Assembly (NCBI RefSeq): GCF_000350225.1
Contig: NW_005179130.1
Span: forward strand, 83,982-147,981
Length of the DNA: 64,000 bases
DNA from: Chondrus crispus
Lineage: Eukaryota; Rhodophyta; Florideophyceae; Gigartinales; Gigartinaceae
Reading direction: 5' to 3'
The stretch's first letter is position 1. The number at the start of each line of letters is the position of its first letter. Positions 50,609-59,461 of this stretch are shown here, in pieces. Position numbers and translations under genes: made by a program. The notes below the pieces were generated by a model. It did not search any database, had not been told where the DNA came from, and was given only the letters and a program-made list of their open reading frames with translations.

Positions 50609-51480
50609 GAAGACCGCACCTCGCATGAGCTATATCAACGATGATTGGCACATGTATCCTGCACTGTTCTCGATTACGCATATGAAGCTCATACTAACAG
50701 AACATCGCCAAGCACAAAATCAAACCTCTGGACTCGACCAACTACTCCATTTAGTCAAAGAAAACGCAGTTGTTGCTGCGAGGAAAGGGTTTGTGGGGCG
50801 TCGTGTGTGGGGAGGAGATGGAACCCTCTGCGGAAACACAGAAAGTGGAACACAAGACATTCGTACAGCGAAGAGATGTGGCATTGACTGACATTCTACT
50901 GTCCATTGAGGGTAGCTGCAGTCATGCCGTCATTAATCTCTAGGATCCTAAATCTGTGTGGGATAAACTGCAAGTAATGTACAAAGGGCTTTCAGATGCG
51001 TGCATTAACACGTACTTGGTGAAGTTGCAGAATTTGAAAATGGGAGCCAGTGAGAACGTGATGTAATATGTCAATCGATTGATGGAATTAGAAAATGATC
51101 TAGCATCAGTTGTGTATTCTCTGGATGACAAAGAGAAGAAGCGTTCCCTGCTGCCCGGCCTTCGAGACGATTTCTCCACCACTGCCAAGGTGATTAGGGC
51201 AATCGAAAAGAACTTTAAGAAGGCCGTATCCGAGTTAGTTGTTGAAGAAGGATCACTTCACGTTGAACTGTCAACTGAAAACAGTTCTGGCACAGCGTTA
51301 GCAACAGTTCAATATGGAAAGCACTGTTGTACTCATTGTGGCCGTGAGGGGCACACTGCAGATCGTTGTTTCCATAGCCCTGGATTTAAGTTGTACAAAA
51401 GGAAATCAAGTATGACTTTGGAAAAGGAAACAAGCACAGGGCCAAGACAAACTATGTCAAACCTAGAAGGAGAAACATGA
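50609..51480 (+). pseudogene. Cop-A Gag (UBN2-type) after the rest of the leader
   Basis: Leader sequence runs to about 50700. The gag then reads KIKPLDSTNYSI, a TAG at the position of the conserved tryptophan, SKKTQLLLRGKGLWGVVCGEE and DPKSVWDKLQVMY, with further stops at 50943 and 51064. From 51079 the frame is open to 51480 and ends with the zinc knuckle CTHCGREGHTADRC (CX2CX4HX4C). This is the UBN2 gag of common copia elements and a different branch from Cop-B and Cop-E. Confidence 0.85.
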
Positions 51481-51857
51481 GAAGTTCTGAGAGCATTGAT
51501 GAACTTGCGAATGTAGCCATGATGCCAAAGTCTGTGCTGCGCGGAGAGGTCGAACTATCACCTGAGATGAAGGAGAAGTGGATGGTGGACTCCGCAAGCA
51601 CACCACGCATTTGCAACAACCTTGCAAAGTTTGGAACTCTGCAGGAACAACCGCGTCATCCTGTTGAGGCTGGCAAAGGGCAACTTGTTGATGTTGCCGG
51701 AATCGGTACAGTCCGTAGAATTTCCGTCGTTGATGGACGCAAGCAATATGTCAAGATGAAATCTGTCCTGTATGAACCGGCAATGAGTTGCAACCTCATC
51801 TCTGTACGCAAAGCTAGATGTGCTGGCTGTCGCGTTACCTTACAGTATCCAATTTGA
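51477..51857 (+). pseudogene. Cop-A protease; integrase is missing
   Basis: 126 codons with WMVDSASTPRICNN (active-site aspartate, D-S-A type), LVDVAGIGTVRR and MSCNLISVRKARCAGC, the usual end of a copia protease. The sequence then passes directly, at about 51845, into the linker that normally follows integrase. The entire integrase, about 1.3 kb, has been deleted. Confidence 0.85.
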
Positions 51858-52740
51858 CAATCCCTTCAAAGCAGTCAGAGAAGATATTCTAAGCGCTCGG
51901 TTTCGCTCGACTGGACTCGTTCAAGACATTTCTGCTACTACTGAAGAAAATGTGGAAGACGAAGAAGTCTCCCAGCACACGCATCAGTCCAGCGACAATG
52001 AAGAGTTCCAGGACGCCGCAGATTCCATCACGTATCATCCAAATATTCGTAGATCTTCACGAAAGATAAATCTACCTGAGCGTCTTGGGTATGACAATGC
52101 AATGTTTGTGCATGAAGCTAGTATGCAAAACGAAGACGCAACCACGCCTTTGACGTATCGAGAAGCTGTATCAGGACCCAACAGTAGACAATTGCAGAGT
52201 GACATGGATGAAGAAATTCAACAGGTCAATGAAAAAAGACATGGAAATTGGTGCCGCTTCCGGAAGGGGCACGCACAGTCAAGAACAAATGGGTCTTTCT
52301 CTCTAAGAAGGACAGCGAAGGGAGATTGACACGAAGGCGATCAAGGCTAGTTGTAAAAGGCTTTTCTCAATTGAAGGGTGTGGATTACGACGAGGTGTTC
52401 GCCCCCGTCGCCAAATACACTACAGTACGGATGATATTGGCATTTGCCGCTCACGAACAGTTGGAAATGTTACTGTTGGATGTGAAGGCTGCATTTTTAA
52501 ATGGAGAACTGGATGAGACAATCTTCATGGAGCAACCTGAGGGCTACAATATCAAGGGGAAAGAGCATTTCGTCTACCAACTCTTGAAAGCCCTGTATGG
52601 GTTGAAGCAAGCTTCACGTGCATGGCGTCAGCTGATCAATACGTTCTTTCGAGCAATGGGCTGCACACAATCGAAAGCAGATCTAAGTTTGTACGTCCTC
52701 ACCATTGAAGGAGAAGCTGTAGACATTCTCGTATATGTTG
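51858..52740 (+). pseudogene. Cop-A linker and reverse transcriptase, first part
   Basis: The linker at 51858-52200 is acidic (TTEENVEDEEVS, RRSSRKINLPERLGY). After one frame change the reverse transcriptase is at 52248-52740 with NKWVFLSKKDSEG, VKGFSQLKGVDYDEVFAPV, LLDVKAAFLNGELDE and LKALYGLKQASRAW. It is interrupted just before the YVDD box at about 52735 by 310 bp of foreign or scrambled sequence. Confidence 0.88.
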
Positions 52741-53050
52741 TGTGGAAGCAGGCATCTTTCTATGCACTACACATTGACACGAAATATGTCAGATGGGAGA
52801 TAGACGAAATTATGAAATTATCAAGGAGCAGGAGAGTGTTCCAAATAATTTGCATTTCGGACCTGATTCGCACTCACTAGGAGGGAAAGAGAGATCGAGG
52901 GAGCCAAGTTAGAACGGCATAAAGGCAGGGATTAGACGGTTCCCTCAGTAAAAAGGACATCCGTACCCAAGTCAACATACGAGCCGGTGCAGGTCTGCGG
53001 TACACAGCCGCGAGAAAAGACAGAAAAGCAAGTGCGAAAACCAGTGTACA
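52735..53050. other. 310-bp interruption of the Cop-A reverse transcriptase
   Basis: The reading breaks after ILVYV and resumes with NIYVDDILMLA. The intervening stretch has no copia sense. It starts TATATGTTGT and ends ACAACATATA, a perfect 10-bp terminal inverted repeat, so it could be a small non-autonomous DNA transposon. A target duplication is not clear. Confidence 0.5.
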
Positions 53051-54047
53051 ACATATACGTGGATGACATTCTGATGCTGGCAGTGAAAATGGAGGTACTC
53101 AGAAGGGTGGCACAGACGATAGCGAGAAGATTTGAAGTCCACATCGAGAAAAAGGTTATCAAGTTTCTCAGGATTGTCGTCGAGCAGGATCCGTGAGTCG
53201 AACAGGGGAGTCGCACTATGATAGACCAAATGACGGAGAAAATTGGAGTTGTGAACTGTAAACCAGCGACGACTCCGCTGCCTGAGTGACTAGTCCTGTC
53301 GATCACTATGGCCCCTGTCGATGAGGGAGAGAAACAGAAAATGACCCGCACGCCCTACCGTCAATTGGTTAGATGTATTCTGCATTTAGCAAATACAACT
53401 CCAGACATTGCATTTTCTGCTGGATATCTTTTACGGTTTATATCTAACCCCGGTACAGCCCATTGGAAGGCTGCCAAACACGTGATGAGGTATTTGAAAG
53501 GGACACGTGATCTTGGAATTGTCCACGGAATAGGACAGGAAGACAACAATGCTGAAAACAATCTGCATGGCTATTCTGATTCGTACTTTGCGGGAGACGT
53601 TGATAAATGAAAGTCAACCAGCGGGCATTGCTTCATGTATGCTGATGAGGCACTGTCTTGGCGTAGTAAGAAGGAAAATTTTATTGCTCAGTCAACATTT
53701 GAGGCAGAGTACATTGCGTTATCTTTCGCCGTTCGTGAAGCACTGTGGCTGAGGAAGCTAGGACTGGAAACCATCTGTTTCCACCTATCAAGATCTGGGG
53801 GGACAATCAGGGATCTCTGTGTTTGACTCACGATGAAGTTGAAAATGAAAGAAGCAAACACATAGATGTGCAATACCATTTCATTCGTGATCATATTGCG
53901 CGTGGAACCATCAAGACGAAGTATATTCCGTCAAGTAAGATGCTTGCAGATCTGATGACCAATCCACGTGGCGGAACAAAGCACACGTTTTTCCTGAAGA
54001 AGTTGGGTATGCAGTAAGTGTACCACGAAGTTTGAGATGAGGGGGAA
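53051..54047 (+). pseudogene. Cop-A reverse transcriptase end and RNase H
   Basis: YVDDILMLA at about 53058, thumb region EKIGVVNCKPATTPLPE ending at a TGA, then 53308-53607 (TPYRQLVRCILHLANTTPD, MRYLKGTRDLGI, SDSYFAGD) to a TGA, and RNase H continuing at 53635-54017 with QSTFEAEYIAL, WGDNQGSL, KHIDVQYHF and ADLMT. Three nonsense codons and two frame changes. A purine tract (GATGAGGGGGAA) ends at 54047 directly before the 3' LTR. Confidence 0.9.
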
Positions 54048-54258
54048 TGTTGGGAGAACGAACATCTCCAAAACCGACAGAACTGGCGTGCTTGAAGTGG
54101 GCCGTTGGCTTTTGGGTCTGCAGACAGTATTAGCACTGACAGTGCTAGAATACATTTAATTTTTCTGTGAACAATACCATGCGTCTGTATTTATACCGTA
54201 GTGCAGACCGAACAAAGAGTAGAAGGTATATCTGACAATACAACCTTCTAGCTTATCA
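54048..54258 (+). repeat. Cop-A 3' LTR
   Basis: 211 bp, TGTTGGGAG...CTTATCA, aligning with 16593-16800 at roughly 87%. Confidence 0.9.
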
Positions 54259-54621
54259 CTCTGCCCCATCGCCGACGGAGAGTAAAGTCGTTCAGTTTCT
54301 TACTCGTTGCTCTTTCCCGCTTTCTTTCACCTTCTGTAAATAACCAACAATGCTAATACTGCGTTTTTTTGCATGCGATGAGGCCGGACTTACTCTTACC
54401 AGGGTAGTGCCGCAAAAACAGCCCATGATGACTACAAATCTGAACCTTACGCAAAACCGCAGAGGCGAAAGTAGTGTGCCATCCTTACCATCTAATTTGC
54501 CATTTGTCACGTCTGCTCACCCCAGCAATCATTCACGCATGGCACAGTCTTCTGGAACGCTCAAAGCTTTCAAATTCATGTATTCTTTCCAGTTTTTTTC
54601 GAATCATTGAACAAGAACGTT
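54259..54621. other. Spacer between Cop-A and duplicate copy 2
   Basis: About 360 bp without a recognised gene or repeat. The right limit is the point where identity with 1506 onward begins. Confidence 0.45.
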
Positions 54622-54896
54622 CGGCAAACACTGTTACTGCAGACGAGAGCCGAAAGCCGGTCCAGCTTCCTGGGCCCATCTCCAATCGCCTCCGACACCT
54701 CTGCCTTTTGGGAAAATCCACAACCTGTCCAAGCTACGTCCTCCACTGCCTCGTTATCGGAAACGAAGACAATAAACGCGCTTTCGCACCACGACGGTCG
54801 AGCTGCATGTCCTCAACAACAATCCAATCCACGAAGCATAGGCCTGGCTCTGCTGTGTTTTATGTAATTTCTTCTATTAACGTTAGTGGCTTGCCC

Positions 54897-56267
54897 TTAG
54901 TACACATCTGGCTCTTCCCATGACCAATCCGAGCACTCCTCTTTGTGTTCCTCTTTGTAGACCGACAGGTGTGGCCCTCTTCGAGATACTCCAATCACTC
55001 TCTTCGCTGCAACAGTAGATTTCATCTTGGACGCTTTTTCTGTACATACAAGCTGAAGAATTTGTGGCACGGAACAAAACGTTTTGTATCCTTTCCGTCC
55101 TTTCAAAACCACCATGTATATCCATGACACAAGGACAAGGACAGCCAGAAGCAGTGTAGTTGCCGCAAGAACTGCGAACGCCGGTGTTGCTAAGTTAAGA
55201 TCCACCTCGCTAATATTTTGTCCTTCTTCCTCACGCAAGTAGAGCTCCTTATTTTCCAATATATCACTCATGGCTATGTTTACCAGATTCGATACGCCAC
55301 CTCGGAATCCCACTGTACTGAGAAATGCCAAATTCGATGCAGCTTTCTTCTCTTGCTCCTCGTTGTCCAAAGGACCAACTCGCACAACCAGGCCCTCGCT
55401 TGAATCCTTGTCAATGTCTTGTACGAGTACGATAAAACTGGCCATCTTTCCGTTCTTTCGGGCCTGACCCCACCCCGCGCATGCCGTGATATGCATTTTA
55501 ACACAATAGAGACGTTTCACCTCTGGTTCGCATTTGTCTGCGACAAATTTCGCTTCGCGGACGTCATTTATGTCGCCATTCTGTTTAAAAGGATTTTCGA
55601 TATCAGAAAAATTGCACAGCACTGGGGAAGAGACCCTCATCTGCCATTCTCGAAATATCATTGGTTCCCGAAAGTTTTCTTCATTGACACACATACCGCC
55701 CGGCAAGGCTGAGCGAAATTCTTGTTTTTCTGCGTCCAAGGTCAATTCCTTGTACGCATATGAGTAGAGTTTCGTGTGAGTGTAGTTGCTCTTTATGCAT
55801 CTATTCAAATCTGCCAAGGCATACAAGCGCGTACTGATCATTGGCTTACAGTCAGTGCTGTTGCACTTCAGCTCAAAATCGTTTGAAAAGTCGATCTCTA
55901 AGGGCGTGCCTGTGAAAGTGACAACAGCTGCATATTGTTGGGGCTTGAAAGCAGTGACGGTTCTTCCATTGATGCAAAAGCCAAGGACGACGATAGAGGC
56001 AGTGGAGAGCATGATTAGGAAGGAGAACAAGCGAGCGAGAATGATAGGACCGATGGGTCCGCCGGTGAGTGTTCCGATCTTGGAGGTTTCCGGAAGAATG
56101 GGCTGACGTCTATCGTACAAGAGAAAGAGATTTGCATACTCGCAGAGTGTTTGACATTGCCACTTGATGATGCCAAGTAAGAGGATGTCGAAGACTAAGA
56201 CAGCGATGCCGGAAGCCAAGTAGGAGTCAACGCTAATGCGCCAAACACCCGGAGTCGGCACAGACAT
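54897..56267 (-). CDS. Multi-pass membrane protein of unknown function, duplicate copy 2
   Basis: 456 codons, intact, with the same three hydrophobic segments, cysteine-rich glycosylated loop and basic tail as the copy at 1781-3151. Differences are about seven substitutions, such as I to M in the second membrane segment, E to K and G to V in the loop, and L to S and G to E near the tail. None breaks the frame or removes a loop cysteine that I noticed. The preserved frame in both copies argues for function. Family not recognised. Confidence 0.8.
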   Translation of the reverse strand: MSVPTPGVWRISVDSYLASGIAVLVFDILLLGIIKWQCQTLCEYANLFLLYDRRQPILPETSKIGTLTGGPIGPIILARLFSFLIMLSTASIVVLGFCINGRTVTAFKPQQYAAVVTFTGTPLEIDFSNDFELKCNSTDCKPMISTRLYALADLNRCIKSNYTHTKLYSYAYKELTLDAEKQEFRSALPGGMCVNEENFREPMIFREWQMRVSSPVLCNFSDIENPFKQNGDINDVREAKFVADKCEPEVKRLYCVKMHITACAGWGQARKNGKMASFIVLVQDIDKDSSEGLVVRVGPLDNEEQEKKAASNLAFLSTVGFRGGVSNLVNIAMSDILENKELYLREEEGQNISEVDLNLATPAFAVLAATTLLLAVLVLVSWIYMVVLKGRKGYKTFCSVPQILQLVCTEKASKMKSTVAAKRVIGVSRRGPHLSVYKEEHKEECSDWSWEEPDVY

Positions 56268-56481
56268 TGAAGGGCAAGGTTGCGGTTGACAAAGTGTTCA
56301 CTCTCTGGAAGAAGGTGCGGGATGAGCGGTCTCAAATATGGCTGAGAAGACCGCCAAACAGATATGTTCATGTTTTTCGGCAGGACCACTCGGTAAATTA
56401 CGGCAAGGCGGTAGACTGTTGAAGTTTTGCACACGGCAACAGGACAGATACCGATCGCGCGATGCGGAGGGGGCCCCCGAG

Positions 56482-56664
56482 TCAGAAGAAAAAACCGAAT
56501 CGTGAGTACTGTACACGAGCTCCAAACACTGTTTTGGCGTTGTTTGGGAAACGAGGCGGAAAGCCAATAAACTTTTCGTGGATGACCACTCCGAGGTCTT
56601 CAAAATGAGGTGCTTTCATGATGACGAGGTGGGGCGCCTCGGCCGTGGGTTGGTCGTTATTCAT
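56482..56664 (-). CDS. Small ORF, 60 residues, duplicate of 9171-9353
   Basis: Identical protein to the copy at 9171-9353, without recognised motif. Whether it is translated cannot be judged; in this copy the sequence upstream of the ORF is closer to the ancestral state because no LTR element lies beside it. Confidence 0.2.
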   Translation of the reverse strand: MNNDQPTAEAPHLVIMKAPHFEDLGVVIHEKFIGFPPRFPNNAKTVFGARVQYSRFGFFF

Positions 56665-56800
56665 GGCAAGCCGAAGAGGAGCTGATGAGTGTCGGAGAGC
56701 ATTGTTGCACGGCGTGTGTTATCGCGTTATGGGAGTCCCCAGGCTGGGATTGGATCGTCGGACAGTGGGAAGAGTGGCGTTGGCTGAAAGAGCGCTGTAC

Positions 56801-56861
56801 TGTACCCTTCGAAGGGTACATTATTACTACTGTATATGTAATGTACCCTTCGAAGGGTACA
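56801..56861. repeat. Two copies of a perfect 20-bp palindrome
   Basis: TGTACCCTTCGAAGGGTACA occurs at 56801-56820 and again at 56842-56861. Each is a perfect palindrome. The first replaces a related stretch in copy 1 (GAGCTTGCAGCACTGTACA); the second lies within the extra sequence of copy 2, between it and the pogo-like element. Confidence 0.9.
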
Positions 56862-57098
56862 GAGTATAGTACATGTACTGTAGTACAGGGGGGGGGGGGA
56901 CTCTCATTAGTGCCACATTTGCTAATGCCACCCTCCCATTAATGCCGGCCAGACGTACGAACACGAAAGTGCCACGTGTCACACGGGTCCAGGTGTTATG
57001 CAGCCGTCCGTCCGTCGCGCGTGAAAACATGTGAATGCGGCATCTAAGCCCCATTCCATTCGCCGAACAGCGTTCACAGACCTTAGCTTGTCCTCCTT

Positions 57099-57383
57099 AT
57101 GGATCCGGTTGCGGAAATAAAAAACGCAACGCGCAAGCGCCTGACAATAGCGCAGAAGCTAGACATTGCAGATCTGCTCGAAAAGGGACACTGTACCGAA
57201 GCAATTGAGCGGCAGTTCGGCATCGCAGGGCGCACCGTGCGAAACATCAGAGCAACTGCTCCCAAATTACTCCGCGTAGCCAACAAGAAGCCCAAATCAC
57301 TGCAATTGAAGGCCCGCCGGGCCGTATGGGTCCTAAATCTAGAGGCTAAGCTGCTCGAATTTCTCATGTGGAACGGTGGGTAA
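57099..57383 (+). CDS. N-terminal helix-turn-helix domain of a pogo/Tigger-like transposase
   Basis: 94 codons from an ATG. Residues 12-50 (TRKRLTIAQKLDIADLLEKG, then ERQFGIAGRTVRNI) are a Psq/CENP-B-type helix-turn-helix that would bind the element ends. The frame continues basic (KPKSLQLKARRAVWVLNLEA) and ends at TAA 57381-57383. No second CENP-B helix-turn-helix or DDE catalytic domain follows, so it is a DNA-binding fragment at best; such fragments can act as repressors of transposition, an inference. Confidence 0.65.
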   Translation: MDPVAEIKNATRKRLTIAQKLDIADLLEKGHCTEAIERQFGIAGRTVRNIRATAPKLLRVANKKPKSLQLKARRAVWVLNLEAKLLEFLMWNGG

Positions 57384-57733
57384 ATATTGAGTCCGACGAA
57401 AGTGTGGTAGAGGCGTTTGTTAATGATGCCAGAGACGTTTTTGAGTCAGTTCCGGGTGAGACGAGCACAACTACAACGCAATCAAGTGATGAAGATGGGA
57501 GTGTAGAGGACGCGAGAGAGCGAAGGACTGTCCCCTCTGTCGTTGAGATTGCGGAATTGTTTGGAGAGCTGGAAGATTTGGCTACTGAATGTCAAGTTTC
57601 AGACGCTCTATCGTATCTGAGGTCCGCAAAGGCGCGCGTTCCTCACTGCAAAACACGACAGAGACCCAACGCGGAACAGGCAGACGTTAATTACCAAATG
57701 CATGAAAATAGATGTGATGACGTCACCTATTAA
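57368..57733 (+). CDS. Acidic C-terminal tail of a pogo/Tigger-like transposase
   Basis: 121 codons overlapping the previous ORF in another frame. It is acidic and serine/threonine-rich (TSTTTTQSSDEDGSVED), then helical (VVEIAELFGELEDLATECQV, ALSYLRSAKARV). Pogo/Tigger transposases often end in such an acidic tail after the DDE domain, so a deletion probably joined both ends of the gene. The evidence is composition and position rather than a motif. Confidence 0.4.
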   Translation: MERWVNIESDESVVEAFVNDARDVFESVPGETSTTTTQSSDEDGSVEDARERRTVPSVVEIAELFGELEDLATECQVSDALSYLRSAKARVPHCKTRQRPNAEQADVNYQMHENRCDDVTY

Positions 57734-58418
57734 TGCCGTCTCCCAATAGTGCTAATTTTGGGGTCTTACATGGGGCGGCACTAATGAGTAGGGCCCTCTT
57801 GTACTGTAATAATGAAGCGCAATGAACAGGAACCAATGCACGGCAGCGAGAAAAGATTACAGTATTACAGTACTCATGATCGTTTTGATCAAGTGGTGTG
57901 TCATTCGGTGTCATACTGTAGACGAACCAGTACCTCTTATCGATGACTGCCTTTGATGGAGCCCGGAAAGCACACGCATGACGCTCTTTGAAAGAGCTCT
58001 AAAGTTTACATCGTTGTCGCAAAAGAATGGAAAAGACACGTGGGAGCCTGGGAAGCATCTGCGTCTTGGTCGAATATGCACAACACATGTGTGGGGATGG
58101 ATGCCCATGAGGGGGTACTTCGGCTTAAGTTTCTGTTGTTGCCATTGTGCCACTTTTTGCGGATCAGTCATGGCGACTCAAGAAATGAACAACACATACC
58201 GTGGACTGCAGTGCAGTGCTACAGTGTTTTGAACAACTTTGTACAACTGACCTCATGTGAACTTGCTTTTTAATAAGACATTGTTGTCGTCGAAGTTGAA
58301 GTCTGGCCTGATGCCGGTGGTCAGCGATGATAGTAAATGTCGGCTGTCTGACACCGACGCTGCTGAGGTTGGCGATGCTGGTGTCACGGGCAAAGAAGAT
58401 GCGCGGGAGCGAGACAGC

Positions 58419-58480
58419 GATGACGACGTCTTCTTCTTCTTGATTTGAGGGATCAAGGCTAATTCCGCGATGACGACGTC
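58419..58480. repeat. 12-bp direct repeats flanking a 38-bp filler in duplicate copy 2
   Basis: GATGACGACGTC occurs at 58419-58430 and 58469-58480 with 38 bp between. In copy 1 (near 10059-10070) there is one copy and no filler. This is the footprint of a small templated insertion. Confidence 0.85.
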
Positions 58481-58775
58481 GACTGTGAGTCTGACAACAG
58501 CCGTGGCGATGACTGGACGGATACGGACGGCGACCACGACGACGACAATGACGATCGAGGGTTGGATGTGCTCGGCGAGCTAGTCTCCTTTAGCAGTCTG
58601 TACGACTTTGACGGCGTCGACGTCGGTCGGCGAGCTGAACCCACGAGTGCCCGTATATGTGCCGAGCTCGGAATCAATCTGGCGCCAGCGCAGCGAGTGT
58701 CGCATGCCCAATGCCCAACGGCGTTGATCACAAGTCAACTGTGATCATGGCCCTGGATTCAATAGAAGAGATACG

Positions 58776-59103
58776 TATGAAAACTTCGCTAGAGTCTATC
58801 CGACCAAGCGTTGTCGCTAAAATCGACAGACAAATGCCTTTCCTGCGGTGAGGGCCTTCTGGTTTCGAAAAACACAAGTGAACACGCGGGTTGGGCTGTC
58901 CAGAAAAATATTTTTCGTCAACATACTGTAGGAGGACCAACAGTCCGATAGACATTTGCAACGCCAAACCTCTCTCTCAACCAAGACAATCAAATTCCAA
59001 ATGTCTGTTGAAATGGTACACGCACTGTATGACCAGGAGTAATCATCCGGCAGTTGCAATCATTTCCAGTCAATGTTCATCAACATTCAAATACTGTCCC
59101 CGC
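58776..59103. other. Spacer without a recognised gene
   Basis: About 330 bp, AT-richer than the surroundings, between the end of duplicate copy 2 and the Helitron-type flank. No ORF or RNA recognised. Confidence 0.45.
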
Positions 59104-59230
59104 GTATACTAAAATCCGTGTCTGTCTGTCTGTGTGTTTGTGTATGTGTGTTCGTGCGCTCCCGCACGGGTTCTCATTGGCGCACGGGGGCGCTGCGGCG
59201 ACAAGTGGCGGCCACGCGGACACGTGTAGA
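59104..59230 (+). repeat. Helitron-type flank repeat, upstream copy
   Basis: ACTAAAATCCGTGTCTGTCTG, a TG-rich run, GCGCTCCCGC and GACAAGTGGCGGCCACG recur in the same order and orientation at 62976-63060. The two copies differ mainly in the TG-rich run. Confidence 0.8.
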
Positions 59231-59461
59231 AAGCGGCGGGGCCGTGATTTAATTTCATTTTTTACTACAGTGACAAGTGTACTGTGCGGACTGGGGGCGG
59301 CCTGGCCGCAGGCCAGCGCGCCACTGGGACACGTGGCTACCACGGGCACCAATGCGGCACTACAGTAGTTTACGAATTTAAATTTAACACTACAGTAGAG
59401 TAAAAATAATAATACAGCCCCGATCCGCTTCGCGTTCGCTAGCGATCCCGGCGCACACCGT
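59231..59461. other. Non-coding part between Helitron-type flank and the Rep frame
   Basis: Contains further pieces of the tandem-repeat family seen at 63105 (GTGCGGACTG, GGCCTGGCCGCAGGCC) and several ACTACAGTAG motifs. The Rep frame is open from 59399, after a TAG, but has no ATG before 59660. Confidence 0.5.

Larger units (their letters stand above)
16593..54258 (+). mobile_element. Cop-A: outermost Ty1/copia element of the nest (old, broken)
   Basis: It is defined by LTRs 16593-16800 and 54048-54258, a copia primer-binding site after the first, and a gag-pol remnant at 50700-54017. Its own sequence is only about 4.4 kb; the rest is the inserted Cop-B with its nested gypsy elements. The 5' LTR has lost the canonical TG start (CCTCGGGAG against TGTTGGGAG in the 3' LTR). 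LTR identity by eye is about 87%, the lowest in the window, in line with being the host of all other insertions. I find no target duplication at the outer ends. Confidence 0.85.
56886..57806 (+). mobile_element. Pogo/Tigger-like DNA transposon, internally deleted
   Basis: A 921-bp element flanked by TA on both sides. The left end starts CAGGGGG and the right end, read inward, starts CAGTACAAGAGGG. Both then share ACTC or CTACTC followed by TCATTAGTGCC, and further TTAATGCC-type motifs lie just inside. It contains two ORFs that match the beginning and end of a pogo/Tigger transposase, with the catalytic DDE part missing. The CAG start and TA target fit the pogo group of Tc1/mariner. It is absent from duplicate copy 1. 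Confidence 0.75.
54622..58775. repeat. Segmental duplication, copy 2 (with pogo-like insertion)
   Basis: Matches 1506-3221 and 9022-10372 in order and orientation. Private changes are the absence of Cop-E at 56331-56335, about 1.04 kb of extra sequence (56834-57871) holding a pogo-like element and palindromes, and a 50-bp insertion at 58431-58480. Confidence 0.9.
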
